DNA of 64,000 nt, taken from assembly GCA_038087035.1 (NCBI GenBank), contig CP051187.1:124001-188000 (forward strand). Reading direction: 5' to 3'. This DNA comes from Gloeotrichia echinulata CP02 (GTDB lineage: Bacteria; Cyanobacteriota; Cyanobacteriia; Cyanobacteriales; Nostocaceae). Below are positions 19,901-28,616 of this stretch, piece by piece; within the stretch, counting starts at the first letter, position 1, and the number at the start of each line of letters is the position of its first letter. The position numbers and the translations under genes were made by a program. The notes beneath the pieces are model-generated. The model had not been told where the DNA came from. It did no database searches and saw only the letters and a list, made by a program, of their open reading frames with translations.

Positions 19901-20014
19901 AACCGCCTTGCCACTTTCAATTGTTGTATTGAGACTTTCTTCAACAGAGAATAAATTCCGAAATTGGTTCCAGGTTTGTGATAAATGCTTTTTCATTCTT
20001 TTGTTAGTTGTCAT
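16904..20014 (-). CDS. NACHT-domain STAND NTPase with C-terminal pentapeptide repeats
   Basis: 1036 residues. A helical N-terminal region (about 1-290) precedes a NACHT NTPase: Walker A AGPGKGKS near 310, Walker B FLFLLDGFDEL near 385. A helical linker (about 500-800) is followed by about 35 pentapeptide repeats (A(D/N)LSG type, about 815-990). NACHT proteins are signal-transducing switches; several bacterial members are anti-phage sensors, with the C-terminal repeat region as sensor. No nuclease, TIR or other recognised effector is visible at the N-terminus, so the output is unknown. The start is uncertain: the first six codons come from the adjoining TGACAAA repeat and M7 (19996) is an alternative. 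A truncated paralogue lies just upstream. Confidence 0.85.
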   Translation of the reverse strand: MTTNKRMKKHLSQTWNQFRNLFSVEESLNTTIESGKAVVKAAKTFKEQGASIEALKFLLQNSSSLLDVLCSPLALVVGRGLHFVPMSIALLKLSREMTQEEPTLETWALIISQAAYLESVQEILLLYPTVNWDANLNITEAVKKQLQRLSNLELDEQEAKNVILCFHESKLAREFNQVLSLRLQATKFGYNSIHRLTQRIAANTHRYIIQACINSGDILNLPLPAYGDWLQEDEKFQSIDKYLNDYINQLPRERVFEEKFAFKDIYVPLKAREVDVNGQEKWEAFDLKTWAEKIIYDETPNKQRQVMFIQAGPGKGKSVFCRMFAAWVSRNVHPVWTPILIKLRDIKTFENNFEATLKTAVDRSFATSIHGWLNDKNTRFLFLLDGFDELLLERKTSEGLKDFLKQVGAFQERCQQNPEKGHQVLITGRTLALQGIERLMPDNLDRVEIQLMDDEIQQYWFAKWSDLIGVDKTSEFQQFLQNKNCPDRVRQLSQEPLLLYLLAAMHRDGEITGDMFNNAKGTKAKILIYQKSLDWVLTKQRPASLNREIAELEIEHLRQILKEAGLCVIQSGGQIAAVAMIEERLKDHKTAETLIAKARNSQEENPLRQALATFYLKQAANSQEGYVEFNHKSFGEFLCADKLKEHLEDWTQPGNRGREFNIETKQMDEQIYDLLGYGGLTPEIIEYLLELLNQSQDFRPVQLFKRLQYFYRRWCNGEFIDAVTITLPLIKAQQLQKHGIRLTQRQVDIYAGLNVMILLLELHRYSQEKNEFQQQIIFYPSRSIKGTLSWSDQLLRIINYSDCMQRGNFNSVVGQFLSSVNLSGADLSVAYLSSANLSNANLSDADLTGANLSRANLSRVNLSVANLNRADLNGADLTGANLSGANLSGADLNGVYLNRASLSGAYLSRANLSRANLSTANFSGADLSRANLSGANLNRADLSGADLSDTNLSGADLSGADLSGASLNFANLSRANLSGANLNHVNLSGANFSRTQLSDEFFQDIQWDEETNWGDVQGLETAISVPAVLKQQLGVS

Positions 20015-20310
20015 TTGTCATTTGTCATTTGTCATTTGTCATTGGTCATTGGTCATTTGTCATTGGTCATTGGTCATTGGTCATTTGTCATTTCCCCCAC
20101 TCCAAACTTCTATAGTAGGTAGGGCTATGCCCACTGAGATTTTTTTGATTCCTGTAACTCCAAACTCCTAACTCCTAACTCCTAACTCATTACTCATTAC
20201 TCCTAACTCATTACTCCTAACTCATTACTCATTACTCATTACTCATTACTCATTACTCATTACTCATTACTCCTAACTCATTACTCCTAACTCATTACTC
20301 CTAACTCAGT
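20005..20310. repeat. short tandem heptamer repeats (TCATTTG/TCATTGG, then TCATTAC/TCCTAAC)
   Basis: Two blocks fill the gap between the NACHT gene and its paralogue: TCATTTG/TCATTGG units at about 20012-20095 and TCATTAC/TCCTAAC units at about 20158-20307. Typical cyanobacterial STRR; no gene. Confidence 0.88.
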
Positions 20311-22016
20311 CCCAACTGCAGCTTTAAGGCTTGTGGCACATTCACCGCTGTCTCTAAGCCGCGCACATCTTCCCATTGCTGTTCTTCAGCCCAAGTCATT
20401 TTGTCTAGGTTGGCTGCGCTGAGGTCTGCACCGCCGAGAATGGCGTAGCGGAGGTTGGTGTAGCTGAGATCTGCACCATTGAGAAGAGCGCCGCTGAGGT
20501 TACTACCGCTGAGGTTGGCACTGTTGAGGTTGCTACCGCTGAGGTCGGTACCGTTGAGGATGGCGTTGCTGAGGTCGGCGCCGCTGAGGTCGGCGTCGTT
20601 AAGAATTACGCCGGTGAGGTCGGCCTGGTTGAGGGTAACTCCGGTGAGGTCTACGCCGCTGAGGTCAGCGCCTAAGAACATTGCGCTGTCGAGTTTGGCG
20701 TTGTTGAGTTTGGCTCCGTTGAGTTTGGCATAGCTGAGGTCTGCGGCGATGAGGATGGCTTTGCTGAGGTTGGTACTAAAGAGAATGGTGTCGCTGAGGT
20801 TGGTGCCGTTGAGGATAGCATTACTCAGGTTTGCACCACTGAGGTCGGCGCGACAAAGGTCTGCATGGCTAAGGTTGACGCAGCTGAGGTTGGCTTCGCT
20901 GAGGTTGGCGCCAAAGAGGACGGCGTTATTGAGGTCGGCGCGGCTGAGGTCTGCATCCCTGAGATGGGCGCTGTTGAGATCGGCACCACAGAGGTTAGCA
21001 TTGCTGAGGTTGGCGCTGCTGAGGTCTGCATCCTGGAGATGGGCGCGACTAAGGTCTGTACTGCTGAGGTTGGCACCACTGAAGTTGGCGCTGCTGAGGT
21101 CGGCACTACAAAGGTTAGCACCTCTGAGGTTGGCACCACTGAGGTTAGCATCACCAAAGTTGACTCCTGTGAGGTTGGCACCAGTGAAGTTGGCACCTGT
21201 AAGGTTGGCATCCCCTAGGTAAGCCCCACTTAGGTCGGCACCACTAAAGTTAGCACCTGTGAGGTTAGCATCTCCTAAATAAGTACCCCGAAAGTTACCG
21301 CCTTTGAGAAATTCTCCAACTATATTACTAAAATTGCCAATTTCAATGGCGTCGCTATAGTTGATGATCCGCAGCAGTTGAGATGTGAAAAAGTTGTCTG
21401 TATCTGGTGAAGTTGAGGGGTAAAAGGTAATTTGTGGTTGAAGTTCCTCTCGCTGTTGCGCGTAGCGATGTAACTCTAATAGTAAAATCAGTACATTCAA
21501 TCCTGTATATACATCTATCTGCCTCAGTCCAAATGCCACATTTTGTGCTATCATATTCATCATTTTTTTCTGAGGCAAGTTATCACCAGGTATAGCATCA
21601 ATAAATTCTCCGCGACACCAGCGACGATAAAAATCTTCTAGGCGCTGAAATAGCAACACTGGGCGAAATTTGTGGCTAGCAATCAGCAAATCCATTACTT
21701 GTGTGACTATTTCTGCTGTCAGCGCTCCATTCCCCAGTAAATCGTAAATTTCCTCATGCAGTTGTCTTTCTTCTAAATTAAATACCAAACCAGTCCCTGG
21801 TTTAGTCCATTCTTCAAGGCTTTTTTGCAGTTCTGACGATAATAAAGATTTCTGCAAATAATCCTGAGTATTTCTATGATTATCTCCGTCTTGAATAATA
21901 TTTCCTAGCGGCAAAATTGCTGTGGTTTCCAAAGATGTTATTTTTGCGTTTTCTCCTAACCATGCACCCCTCACATAATTTCTCAAAAGCTTCCAGATAT
22001 AAAGAAATCGCGTCAT
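20301..22016 (-). CDS. pentapeptide-repeat protein, NACHT-less paralogue of the neighbouring NTPase
   Basis: 571 residues. Residues about 68-230 match the linker of the downstream NACHT protein (EEIYDLLGNGALTAEI versus EQIYDLLGYGGLTPEI; FYRRWCRGEFIDA versus FYRRWCNGEFIDA; both with a GLNV(M/L)ILLLELHRY segment). About 240-545 is a long pentapeptide beta-helix (A(N/D)LSGA type, roughly 60 repeats). The NACHT module is absent, and nothing resembling it remains between 22016 and 22708. The C-terminus (WEDVRGLETAVNVPQALKLQ) also matches the NACHT protein. It is either a truncated duplicate or a stand-alone sensor/partner. The frame is intact over 1.7 kb, which argues for retained function. Confidence 0.82.
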   Translation of the reverse strand: MTRFLYIWKLLRNYVRGAWLGENAKITSLETTAILPLGNIIQDGDNHRNTQDYLQKSLLSSELQKSLEEWTKPGTGLVFNLEERQLHEEIYDLLGNGALTAEIVTQVMDLLIASHKFRPVLLFQRLEDFYRRWCRGEFIDAIPGDNLPQKKMMNMIAQNVAFGLRQIDVYTGLNVLILLLELHRYAQQREELQPQITFYPSTSPDTDNFFTSQLLRIINYSDAIEIGNFSNIVGEFLKGGNFRGTYLGDANLTGANFSGADLSGAYLGDANLTGANFTGANLTGVNFGDANLSGANLRGANLCSADLSSANFSGANLSSTDLSRAHLQDADLSSANLSNANLCGADLNSAHLRDADLSRADLNNAVLFGANLSEANLSCVNLSHADLCRADLSGANLSNAILNGTNLSDTILFSTNLSKAILIAADLSYAKLNGAKLNNAKLDSAMFLGADLSGVDLTGVTLNQADLTGVILNDADLSGADLSNAILNGTDLSGSNLNSANLSGSNLSGALLNGADLSYTNLRYAILGGADLSAANLDKMTWAEEQQWEDVRGLETAVNVPQALKLQLGLS

Positions 22017-22725
22017 GCACTGTATCCTTTGCGACTAGTAAACCATCTAGATGATCGAGAAAATTTCCAGACTTTTGCTTCCCTAGTTACTTCTTACCCA
22101 TAATTTTTTTAGTATAAAATATGATTGATATCCCCAAAAAGACATATTGGTTATCCCTAACTTCCAGGAGGCTCGCACTTTTTTTGTCTGTGAACTTAAA
22201 ATGTCAGATTGAATAGTTTTTCATTTTTCAGTATCCTTGTGATTTTTGATAAACTTTATACTCAAATAACAGCATTTTTACTAGTTTATGGTAAAAATGA
22301 TACGTAGATTTTGCTACAAACGCAATTGTTAGCAAAAATACTACAGTAAAAAGGTGCAACCAAACTAAAAATGGTAATAATAACTCAATTGAAAACTTCG
22401 CTGCTAGATATCAAGCACCTAGTTTGAAAATAGGGACTGGGGATTGGGGACTGGGGACACAACGACCGGCTCAGTGCATCGCTGGGGACTGGGGATTGGG
22501 GACACAACGACCGGCTCAGTGCATCGCTGGGGATTGGGGATTGGGGATTGGGGACAAATGACTAATGACAAAGAGTAATGAGTAATGAGTAATGAGTAAT
22601 GAGTAATGAGTAATGACTAATGACTAATGACTAATGACCAATGACCAATGACTAATGACTAATGACGACTCCACTATGGGTTATTTCCGCTGACCCACAT
22701 ATTTAGATTGTGTTCAAGGGTTGAT
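22017..22725. other. intergenic region with short tandem repeats
   Basis: 22017-22420 is AT-rich with no ORF I can support. About 22425-22560 contains GGGGACTGGGGATT-type repeats with two copies of a GGCTCAGTGCATCGCTGGGGA module, and about 22560-22665 contains TAATGAG/TAATGAC heptamers. The metalloprotease promoter would have to lie within or beside these repeats. Confidence 0.7.
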
Positions 22726-25701
22726 ATGATGAATAGATTAAGTTTTTATTTAATTTTGTTACATGGTTTGTTGTTCGGAATGGCAACGGCTAACGCCAAG
22801 TCACTGACAGAGAATGGGGTAAATACTGAGTATTTACCTACGCCAAAAGCAGATATGGTTCGTGCGAGTACAAATATCGCGGAATCTGCGGGTAAGTTCG
22901 GTGGTCGGCTTCCTAGCAGCGCTACTGCAAACAAGGTGGGTACTGTGCAGGAATCTACCTCACAAGTGTGGGTAATTAATCAAAATCAACAAGCACAGCG
23001 ACAACCTTTTAAGTGGAAGATCCAAGAACCTCAACAAGCAGGACAACAACCATTTTTGCAAGCTGAAAAACTCCCAACTAAGCCGAAAGTAAAACCAGAG
23101 AAAAAGGATGAGTTAGAGTCCTTTGATGAGGTGGTCAAAGATACGGAAAAATCACAGGGAATATTTACCCTTTATCGCCATAAGCAGAAGAATAAAATTT
23201 ATTTAGAAATTAAGCCAGAACAGCTAAATAAAAATTACCTGGCTACGTCTACTTTAGAGTCGGGGATTGGCGAACGGGGTATTTACAGTGGTATGCCTTT
23301 GCAGGATTTTTTATTTTATTTCAAACGTGTAGATAATAACTTGCACTTTACTGTTCGGAATGTTAATTTTCGCACCCGGGAAGGAGATCCCCAAGTGCGA
23401 TCGCTAGCTAGGTCGTTTAGTGACTCTGTTCTCTACACTATTCCCATTAAAAGCATTAATGCGGAACGTAAAACGGTTCTCATCGATTTGGGTGATTTGC
23501 TGCTGACAGATTTAGCTGGCTTATCTTTGAGTTTAGGAATTCCTGGAAGCACAGACCAATCATATTTTGGCAATGCGAAAGTATTTCCCCAAAACTTAGA
23601 AATTGAGTCAGTTTTAAATTTCACCAGTGGCGCTAGCAGTCTTGATACTGAGGCAAAGAAGTTTGAGTCTTTGGCTGATAATCGTGGGTTTACTCTGCGG
23701 GTCCACTACAGTTTATCTGAACTCCCGCAAAACAATTTTAAATCGCGTCTGGCTGATGAACGCATTGGCTATTTTATCACCGCTTACCAAGATTTATCTA
23801 AAGATGATCGCGGCGATCCTTTTGTCCGCTATATCAATCGCTGGAATTTAGAAAAACAAGACCCGACAGCCGCGATATCTCCCCCCAAAAAACCGATTGT
23901 CTTTTGGATTGATAATGCTGTCCCCTATGAATACCGCGATGCAATTAAAGAAGGGGTTTTGATGTGGAACAAAGCCTTTTTGCAGGCCGGATTCAAAGAT
24001 GCAATTGAAGTGCGCCAAATGCCGGACAATGCTGATTGGCACCCGGCAGATATCCGCTATAATACTATTCGCTGGATTAACACTATCGATGGATTTTTTG
24101 CTAGGGGACCATCTCGTGTTAACCCTTTGACTGGGGAAATTTTGGATGCAGATATTTTGGTAGACGGTAGCTTTGTACGTGTCCTCAAGAATGAGTATCG
24201 TCAACTTGTCCAACCCAATCAAACCCAAAGCCACACTTCTTTATCAGCGTTGATGGAAAGTGATATGCTTTGCGCTAATGGTTTACCGACAAAAGCTAAT
24301 AGTAATTCTCAACCACAGCCAGCAAAAGGATTATTAAGAAGTTTGTCTAAATTGGCAAGTGAGAACGATTTATGCTATGGAATGGAAGCTGCTAATCAGT
24401 TTGTCTTCGGTTCAATGGCGATCGCACTTTTGCAAGACACCACGCCCACTCCAGACCAATTAAAAGAGTATATCCATCAACAATTACGTTTAATTATTGC
24501 TCACGAAGTAGGGCATACCCTGGGTTTACGCCACAATTTCCGTGGTAGCACTTTGTTAGCTCCAGAGGAGATGAACGATAAGGCTATCACCAGTACCAAA
24601 GGTCTGACAACTTCGGTGATGGATTACATTCCACCGAATATCGCCCCCCAAGGAACAAAGCAGGGAGATTATTTTCCCAGCATGGTCGGACCCTATGATG
24701 ATTGGGCGATTAAATATGGTTACACACCAATTCCGGCGACAACTCCCCTAGGAGAAAAGCCAGTTTTGGCGGAAATTGCGGGACAATCCTATAAGCCTGA
24801 GTTGAGTTATTCTACAGATGAGGACAGGTACGACCTTGACCCTACTGCCAATGCTTGGGACAATAGCAATAATATACTAGTTTATTCCCGATGGCAGCTA
24901 GATAATTCCCGTGTGATGTTTGACCGCCTCAATAAACGTTATCCAATAGATGGAGAGAGTTATAGTGATTTAAGCAATCGATTTAGCAACGTCTTAGGTA
25001 ACTATTTCCAGAATATTTTTTATACCTCAAAGTACATTGGTGGACAGTCGTTTTACAGACTCGGTGCAAGCGAAGTATCATCGAAGAATCGTCAAAATCG
25101 ATTACCATTTGAAGCAGTGCCTGTAGAACAACAACGACAAGCTTTAGAGACGCTGCAAAAGTATGTGTTCGCCGAAGATGCACTGGATTTTTCGCCAGAA
25201 CTGCTGAATAAATTAGCACCTTCCCGTTGGTATCATTGGGGTAGTTCTCCGCAGGTGGGACGTTTAGATTATCCCATTCATGACTTGGTGTTGTTCCTCC
25301 AGAGTGCCGTATTGCTGGATTTACTCTCAGGCGATCGCCTCTCCCGTCTCAAGGACATTGAACTTAAAAGTCAGCCAGAAAAAGCACTGAGTTTGCCAGA
25401 GCTATTTAATACATTGCAAAATGGTATCTGGACAGAAGTGCTAAAACCTAAAAGCCAATCTTGGAAAATCTCTAGTCTGCGGCGAGGCTTACAGCGTCAA
25501 TATCTGGCAATCTTGACTGGTATGGTATTACGAAAAGAAGCGGTTCCCGAAGATGCACGGACTTTAGCTTGGTATAAGTTAAGGCAATTGCGCGACAAAC
25601 TAGCAGATGTCAGTTCAGACGATGAGTATACCAAAGCTCACCTACTAGAAACACGCGATCGCATTGAGAAAATCTTAAATGCGCCGCTGCAGGGGAATTA
25701 A
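22726..25701 (+). CDS. secreted zinc-dependent metalloprotease (DUF5117/DUF4953-type)
   Basis: About 991 residues. The open frame reaches a TTG at 22708, but the ATG at 22726, 5 bp after AAGGG, is the better start and gives a clear signal peptide (MMNRLSFYLILLHGLLFGMATANA). The catalytic motif HEVGHTLGLRHNFRGS lies near residue 590, a metzincin-like HExxHxxGxxH. Regions before and after fit the DUF5117 and DUF5118 segments of the large secreted zinc metalloproteases found in Bacteroidetes and cyanobacteria. Substrate unknown; it should act in the periplasm or outside. It stands alone with repeats on both sides. Confidence 0.85.
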   Translation: MMNRLSFYLILLHGLLFGMATANAKSLTENGVNTEYLPTPKADMVRASTNIAESAGKFGGRLPSSATANKVGTVQESTSQVWVINQNQQAQRQPFKWKIQEPQQAGQQPFLQAEKLPTKPKVKPEKKDELESFDEVVKDTEKSQGIFTLYRHKQKNKIYLEIKPEQLNKNYLATSTLESGIGERGIYSGMPLQDFLFYFKRVDNNLHFTVRNVNFRTREGDPQVRSLARSFSDSVLYTIPIKSINAERKTVLIDLGDLLLTDLAGLSLSLGIPGSTDQSYFGNAKVFPQNLEIESVLNFTSGASSLDTEAKKFESLADNRGFTLRVHYSLSELPQNNFKSRLADERIGYFITAYQDLSKDDRGDPFVRYINRWNLEKQDPTAAISPPKKPIVFWIDNAVPYEYRDAIKEGVLMWNKAFLQAGFKDAIEVRQMPDNADWHPADIRYNTIRWINTIDGFFARGPSRVNPLTGEILDADILVDGSFVRVLKNEYRQLVQPNQTQSHTSLSALMESDMLCANGLPTKANSNSQPQPAKGLLRSLSKLASENDLCYGMEAANQFVFGSMAIALLQDTTPTPDQLKEYIHQQLRLIIAHEVGHTLGLRHNFRGSTLLAPEEMNDKAITSTKGLTTSVMDYIPPNIAPQGTKQGDYFPSMVGPYDDWAIKYGYTPIPATTPLGEKPVLAEIAGQSYKPELSYSTDEDRYDLDPTANAWDNSNNILVYSRWQLDNSRVMFDRLNKRYPIDGESYSDLSNRFSNVLGNYFQNIFYTSKYIGGQSFYRLGASEVSSKNRQNRLPFEAVPVEQQRQALETLQKYVFAEDALDFSPELLNKLAPSRWYHWGSSPQVGRLDYPIHDLVLFLQSAVLLDLLSGDRLSRLKDIELKSQPEKALSLPELFNTLQNGIWTEVLKPKSQSWKISSLRRGLQRQYLAILTGMVLRKEAVPEDARTLAWYKLRQLRDKLADVSSDDEYTKAHLLETRDRIEKILNAPLQGN

Positions 25702-25708
25702 GAAAATT

Positions 25709-25808
25709 ATACCAATTGGAAAAAAGAATGGGACAGTGAAAGTAGGGGCGCAAGGCCTTGCGCCCCTACAGATTATCGATGTGTTGCCAAGATTTTTGGA
25801 ATTGGTAT
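25709..25808. mobile_element. MITE-like element, ATACCAATT family (copy 1)
   Basis: Termini ATACCAATT (25709) and AATTGGTAT (ending 25808) surround a perfect palindrome, GTAGGGGCGCAAGG plus its complement, at 25742-25769. An inverted, right-truncated copy follows sagB at 27839-27911. Confidence 0.75.
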
Positions 25809-25820
25809 TAGAGGTTGTTT

Positions 25821-25894
25821 TATAGCAACCGCCAAAGTGCTTAGGACATTAACTGATGATAAAACCTAGACACAATCAGACTTGTAACCCAGTC
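25821..25894 (-). repeat. dispersed repeat ending AAGCACTTTGGCGGTTGC (copy 1)
   Basis: Read on the minus strand this matches 39238-39302 and the interrupted copy at 54810-54978 (AGTCTGATTGTGTCTAGG, CCTAAGCACTTTGGCGG). No coding capacity. Confidence 0.75.
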
Positions 25895-25898
25895 CCCA

Positions 25899-26060
25899 CT
25901 CAATACTGCGTAGGTTTTGGAAAATTGTAGGTTGGGTTGAGGCTCACCGCAAACCCAACAAAGCCCGCCAAATGTTGGGTTAGCCTACGGCAAGCAAGCT
26001 ACGTTCCTCAACCCAACCTACGCTCTTTAAGGTTTTTGGGCTTAACCGAGCAGTATTGAG
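25899..26060. mobile_element. MITE-like element, CAATACTGC family (copy 2)
   Basis: Terminal CTCAATACTGC (25899-25909) and its complement (26050-26060) frame an inner inverted repeat built on GTAGGTTGGGTTGAGG and CCTCAACCCAACCTAC. It can fold into one long hairpin. Confidence 0.72.
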
Positions 26061-26294
26061 TCCCCAGTCCCCAGTCCCCTGCTATAAAAATTCAGCCAGG
26101 TGTAATTGGTCAAAAAGCCCTTAAATTGTTGACGGGGACAGTGGGAAAGGGGGAACCATCAACCGTCAACCGTCAAAAGTCAACTGCGCTGATTCAGTAC
26201 CACATTTTAAGTCAAAATACTGTACTAACTAACACGAAATCATGGGGCTAAGGAATGCCAAGATCAAGAAATAGGATGTCCCAAGGGTATTGAA

Positions 26295-27833
26295 ATGACT
26301 ATGCCAGAACTACACCAATCAATTGCTCAACACTACCACGAACGTACTAAATACGACCCTGACACTATTTCTTCAAAAAATCAGAAGATAGACTGGGCTA
26401 AACAGCCAGTGCCATTTAAAGAATACAAAATTGGCTCTACTATTGATCTCAAGCCGTACATCCAAGAAAACCCAGAGGCTTTAGCTAATCATCCAGAAAA
26501 TCAATGGTGGCTGAGACTGTCGCGGCTACTGTTTCGCAGTTATGGATTAACGGCGAGAATCCCTTCTATGGGTAATACTGTCTATTTACGATCTGCTCCC
26601 AGTGCTGGGGGTTTGTACCCGGCGGAAGTTTATGTGGTGTCCCGTGGTACGCGGTTGTTGGCTCCGGGACTGTATAATTATCAATGTCGGAACCATTCCC
26701 TGATGCATTATTGGGAAAGTGATGTTTGGCAAAATTTGCAAAGTAGTTGTTTCTGGCATCCGTCTCTAGAAAGTACTCATCTGGCGATTATTATCACTGC
26801 GATATTCTATCGTTCTGCGTGGCGGTATGAAGACCGGGCTTACCGTCGGATTTTTCTGGATTCGGGACACCTTTTGGGTAATATCGAGTTAGCTGGTGCG
26901 ATTAATGATTATCGCCCGCACTTAATCGGTGGCTTTGTGGATGAAGCCGTCAATGATCTACTTTATATCGATCCGCAACAAGAAGGGGCGATCGCTGTTC
27001 TACCTCTGGCAGACTTGTTAGATATCCAGCAAAATTTACCTGTGGGACGAACTGCTTTACCTTCCGCTACCGAAACCAGTTATCCTCATATCCCCGATGG
27101 CGAATTGCTCAAATATTTCCATCTACACACGCAAATTCAACCTGGTACAACTGGTAACCTCAATTTACCAGCGGTGAAACAAGACAAATCTTTGGAGGAT
27201 AAATATAATTTCCCCTTCTGTCTCAAAATTCCCACCGCTACCACCCCGATTAACTGGGGAGAAAATCTGGCGGGACTGAACATGACTATGCATAAGCGAC
27301 GTTCTACCCGCGCTTACAGTGGTGAAGATTTAACTTTCGATGAACTCAAAGCCTTACTCGATTTTACCTACCAACCCCAAAATTACATTCACCAAAATTT
27401 AGATATTGCTCCAGATTATTTTGACCTGAATTTAATTGAAACATTTATTGCTGTCAGTGGGGTTAAAGGACTGGAGGCTGGCTGTTATTATTACGCACCA
27501 AAAGCGCAAGAATTACGACAAATTAGGTTTAAAAATTTTCGGCGAGAGTTACATTTCCTCTGCTTACAGCAAGATTTAGGAAGGGATGCAGGAGCGGTAC
27601 TTTTCCATACAGCAGACTTAAAATCCGCTATTGCCCAATACGGCGATCGCGTTTATCGTTATTTACATATGGATGCCGGACATTTGGGACAACGGCTGAA
27701 TTTGGCGGCTATTTACCTGAATTTGGGCGTTAGCGGTATCGGTGGCTTTTTTGATAACCGAGTAAATGAAGTTTTGGGTATTCCTGCTGATGAAGCGGCT
27801 CTATATATCACCACATTGGGACGACCAAGATAA
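26295..27833 (+). CDS. SagB/ThcOx-type nitroreductase-family dehydrogenase
   Basis: 512 residues with two nitroreductase-like halves (about 60-255 and 325-510). Repeated motifs are RSAPSAGGLYPAEVYVV and DSGHLLGNIEL in the first half and KRRSTRAYSGEDLT plus DAGHLGQRLNLAA in the second. These FMN enzymes oxidise thiazolines/oxazolines in peptide natural products (SagB, ThcOx), but many cyanobacterial homologues stand alone. No cyclodehydratase, precursor peptide or protease is nearby, so peptide tailoring here is unproven. AAGGG lies 7-8 bp before the ATG at 26295. The gene sits between two inverted copies of one MITE-like element. Confidence 0.85.
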   Translation: MTMPELHQSIAQHYHERTKYDPDTISSKNQKIDWAKQPVPFKEYKIGSTIDLKPYIQENPEALANHPENQWWLRLSRLLFRSYGLTARIPSMGNTVYLRSAPSAGGLYPAEVYVVSRGTRLLAPGLYNYQCRNHSLMHYWESDVWQNLQSSCFWHPSLESTHLAIIITAIFYRSAWRYEDRAYRRIFLDSGHLLGNIELAGAINDYRPHLIGGFVDEAVNDLLYIDPQQEGAIAVLPLADLLDIQQNLPVGRTALPSATETSYPHIPDGELLKYFHLHTQIQPGTTGNLNLPAVKQDKSLEDKYNFPFCLKIPTATTPINWGENLAGLNMTMHKRRSTRAYSGEDLTFDELKALLDFTYQPQNYIHQNLDIAPDYFDLNLIETFIAVSGVKGLEAGCYYYAPKAQELRQIRFKNFRRELHFLCLQQDLGRDAGAVLFHTADLKSAIAQYGDRVYRYLHMDAGHLGQRLNLAAIYLNLGVSGIGGFFDNRVNEVLGIPADEAALYITTLGRPR

Positions 27834-27838
27834 AAACT

Positions 27839-27911
27839 AATACTAATTCCAACAATCTTTGCAACACATCGATAATCTGTAGGGGCGCAAGGCCTTGCGC
27901 CCGTACCAATT
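27839..27911. mobile_element. MITE-like element, ATACCAATT family (copy 2, truncated)
   Basis: Begins AATACTAATTCC and matches the reverse complement of the right half of the 25709-25808 element through the GTAGGGGCGCAAGG palindrome, then ends at GTACCAATT. It starts 6 bp after the sagB stop and ends where homology to PhoD is lost. Confidence 0.72.
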
Positions 27912-28411
27912 AAATCACTTATCAGCGGGTTTATACCCCAACCTTGACCAGCGGTGTCTCCTGACCAAGCAAAGAAAATATCGCGATCGCCTGGGGGTGC
28001 AGTTTTCAAATGACCAATGGTGGGGATGCTGTAAATATTTGTATCAGCCAGATCCTGGAATAAAACTCGATAGAATATCTGCTGACCCTGTGGTAAACCA
28101 GCAAGATTTACCCGTGCTGTGAAGTCAGTGTTTTCGCCTGCGATGGGTCCATGCACACGGCGGAGATTGCGGAATGATTCGCTAGTCGAGTATTCTACAA
28201 TCATCCTGGCTTGGCGATCGCAGCGACTCCAAATCACCGCCCGATTACCGCTAATATCGCCACTGGCGACACCATAGGGTATGCTTGGACGTAGTTTCTC
28301 GGATATGACCAGCGCTGGTGTTTGTGCTAACCCTGATTTGGACAACAAGTTTGTCGCCATAATACCACCACCAGTCACCACTGAACGCACCAAGAACTGA
28401 CGGCGGTTCAC
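27912..28411 (-). pseudogene. PhoD-type alkaline phosphatase N-terminal remnant
   Basis: Starts MNRRQFLVRSVVTGGGI, a twin-arginine signal, followed by the N-terminal PhoD domain (SGDISGNRAVIWSRCDR, TARVNLAGLPQGQQIFYRV, FAWSGDTAGQGWGIN). At GWGINPLISDLI homology stops. The frame then continues only through the palindromic repeat (GTGARPCAPT) and into sequence complementary to sagB. The metallophosphatase core is absent, so the gene is broken. It would have been a Tat-exported phosphodiesterase/phosphatase for phosphate scavenging. Confidence 0.82.
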
Positions 28412-28616
28412 TCCCTGGGAAAGATTTACGAAATTGGGTTTGACTTCACCCCTCTAATTATAAAAGTATTTCCTGGTAAAAATACAGAATTTTCGGCAAT
28501 TATGCCAATTTGTCCTCGGTAAATTACCTCATGAGGGTTATAGCTCATGTTGCAAAAACTTACAATATTCTGTTACAAGTGCTACTAGGATAGTATTATT
28601 TGCTTGATGACCATCT

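Noticed and set aside
20479..21222. Plus- and minus-strand Arg/Leu- or Pro/Thr-rich ORFs
   Set aside because: Other-frame shadows of the second pentapeptide gene.
22708..22725. TTG start for the metalloprotease
   Set aside because: ATG at 22726 has an AAGGG at correct spacing and gives a standard signal peptide.
27713..27911. C-terminal part of the 232-codon PhoD frame
   Set aside because: This part is encoded by the palindromic element and the antisense of sagB, not PhoD sequence.
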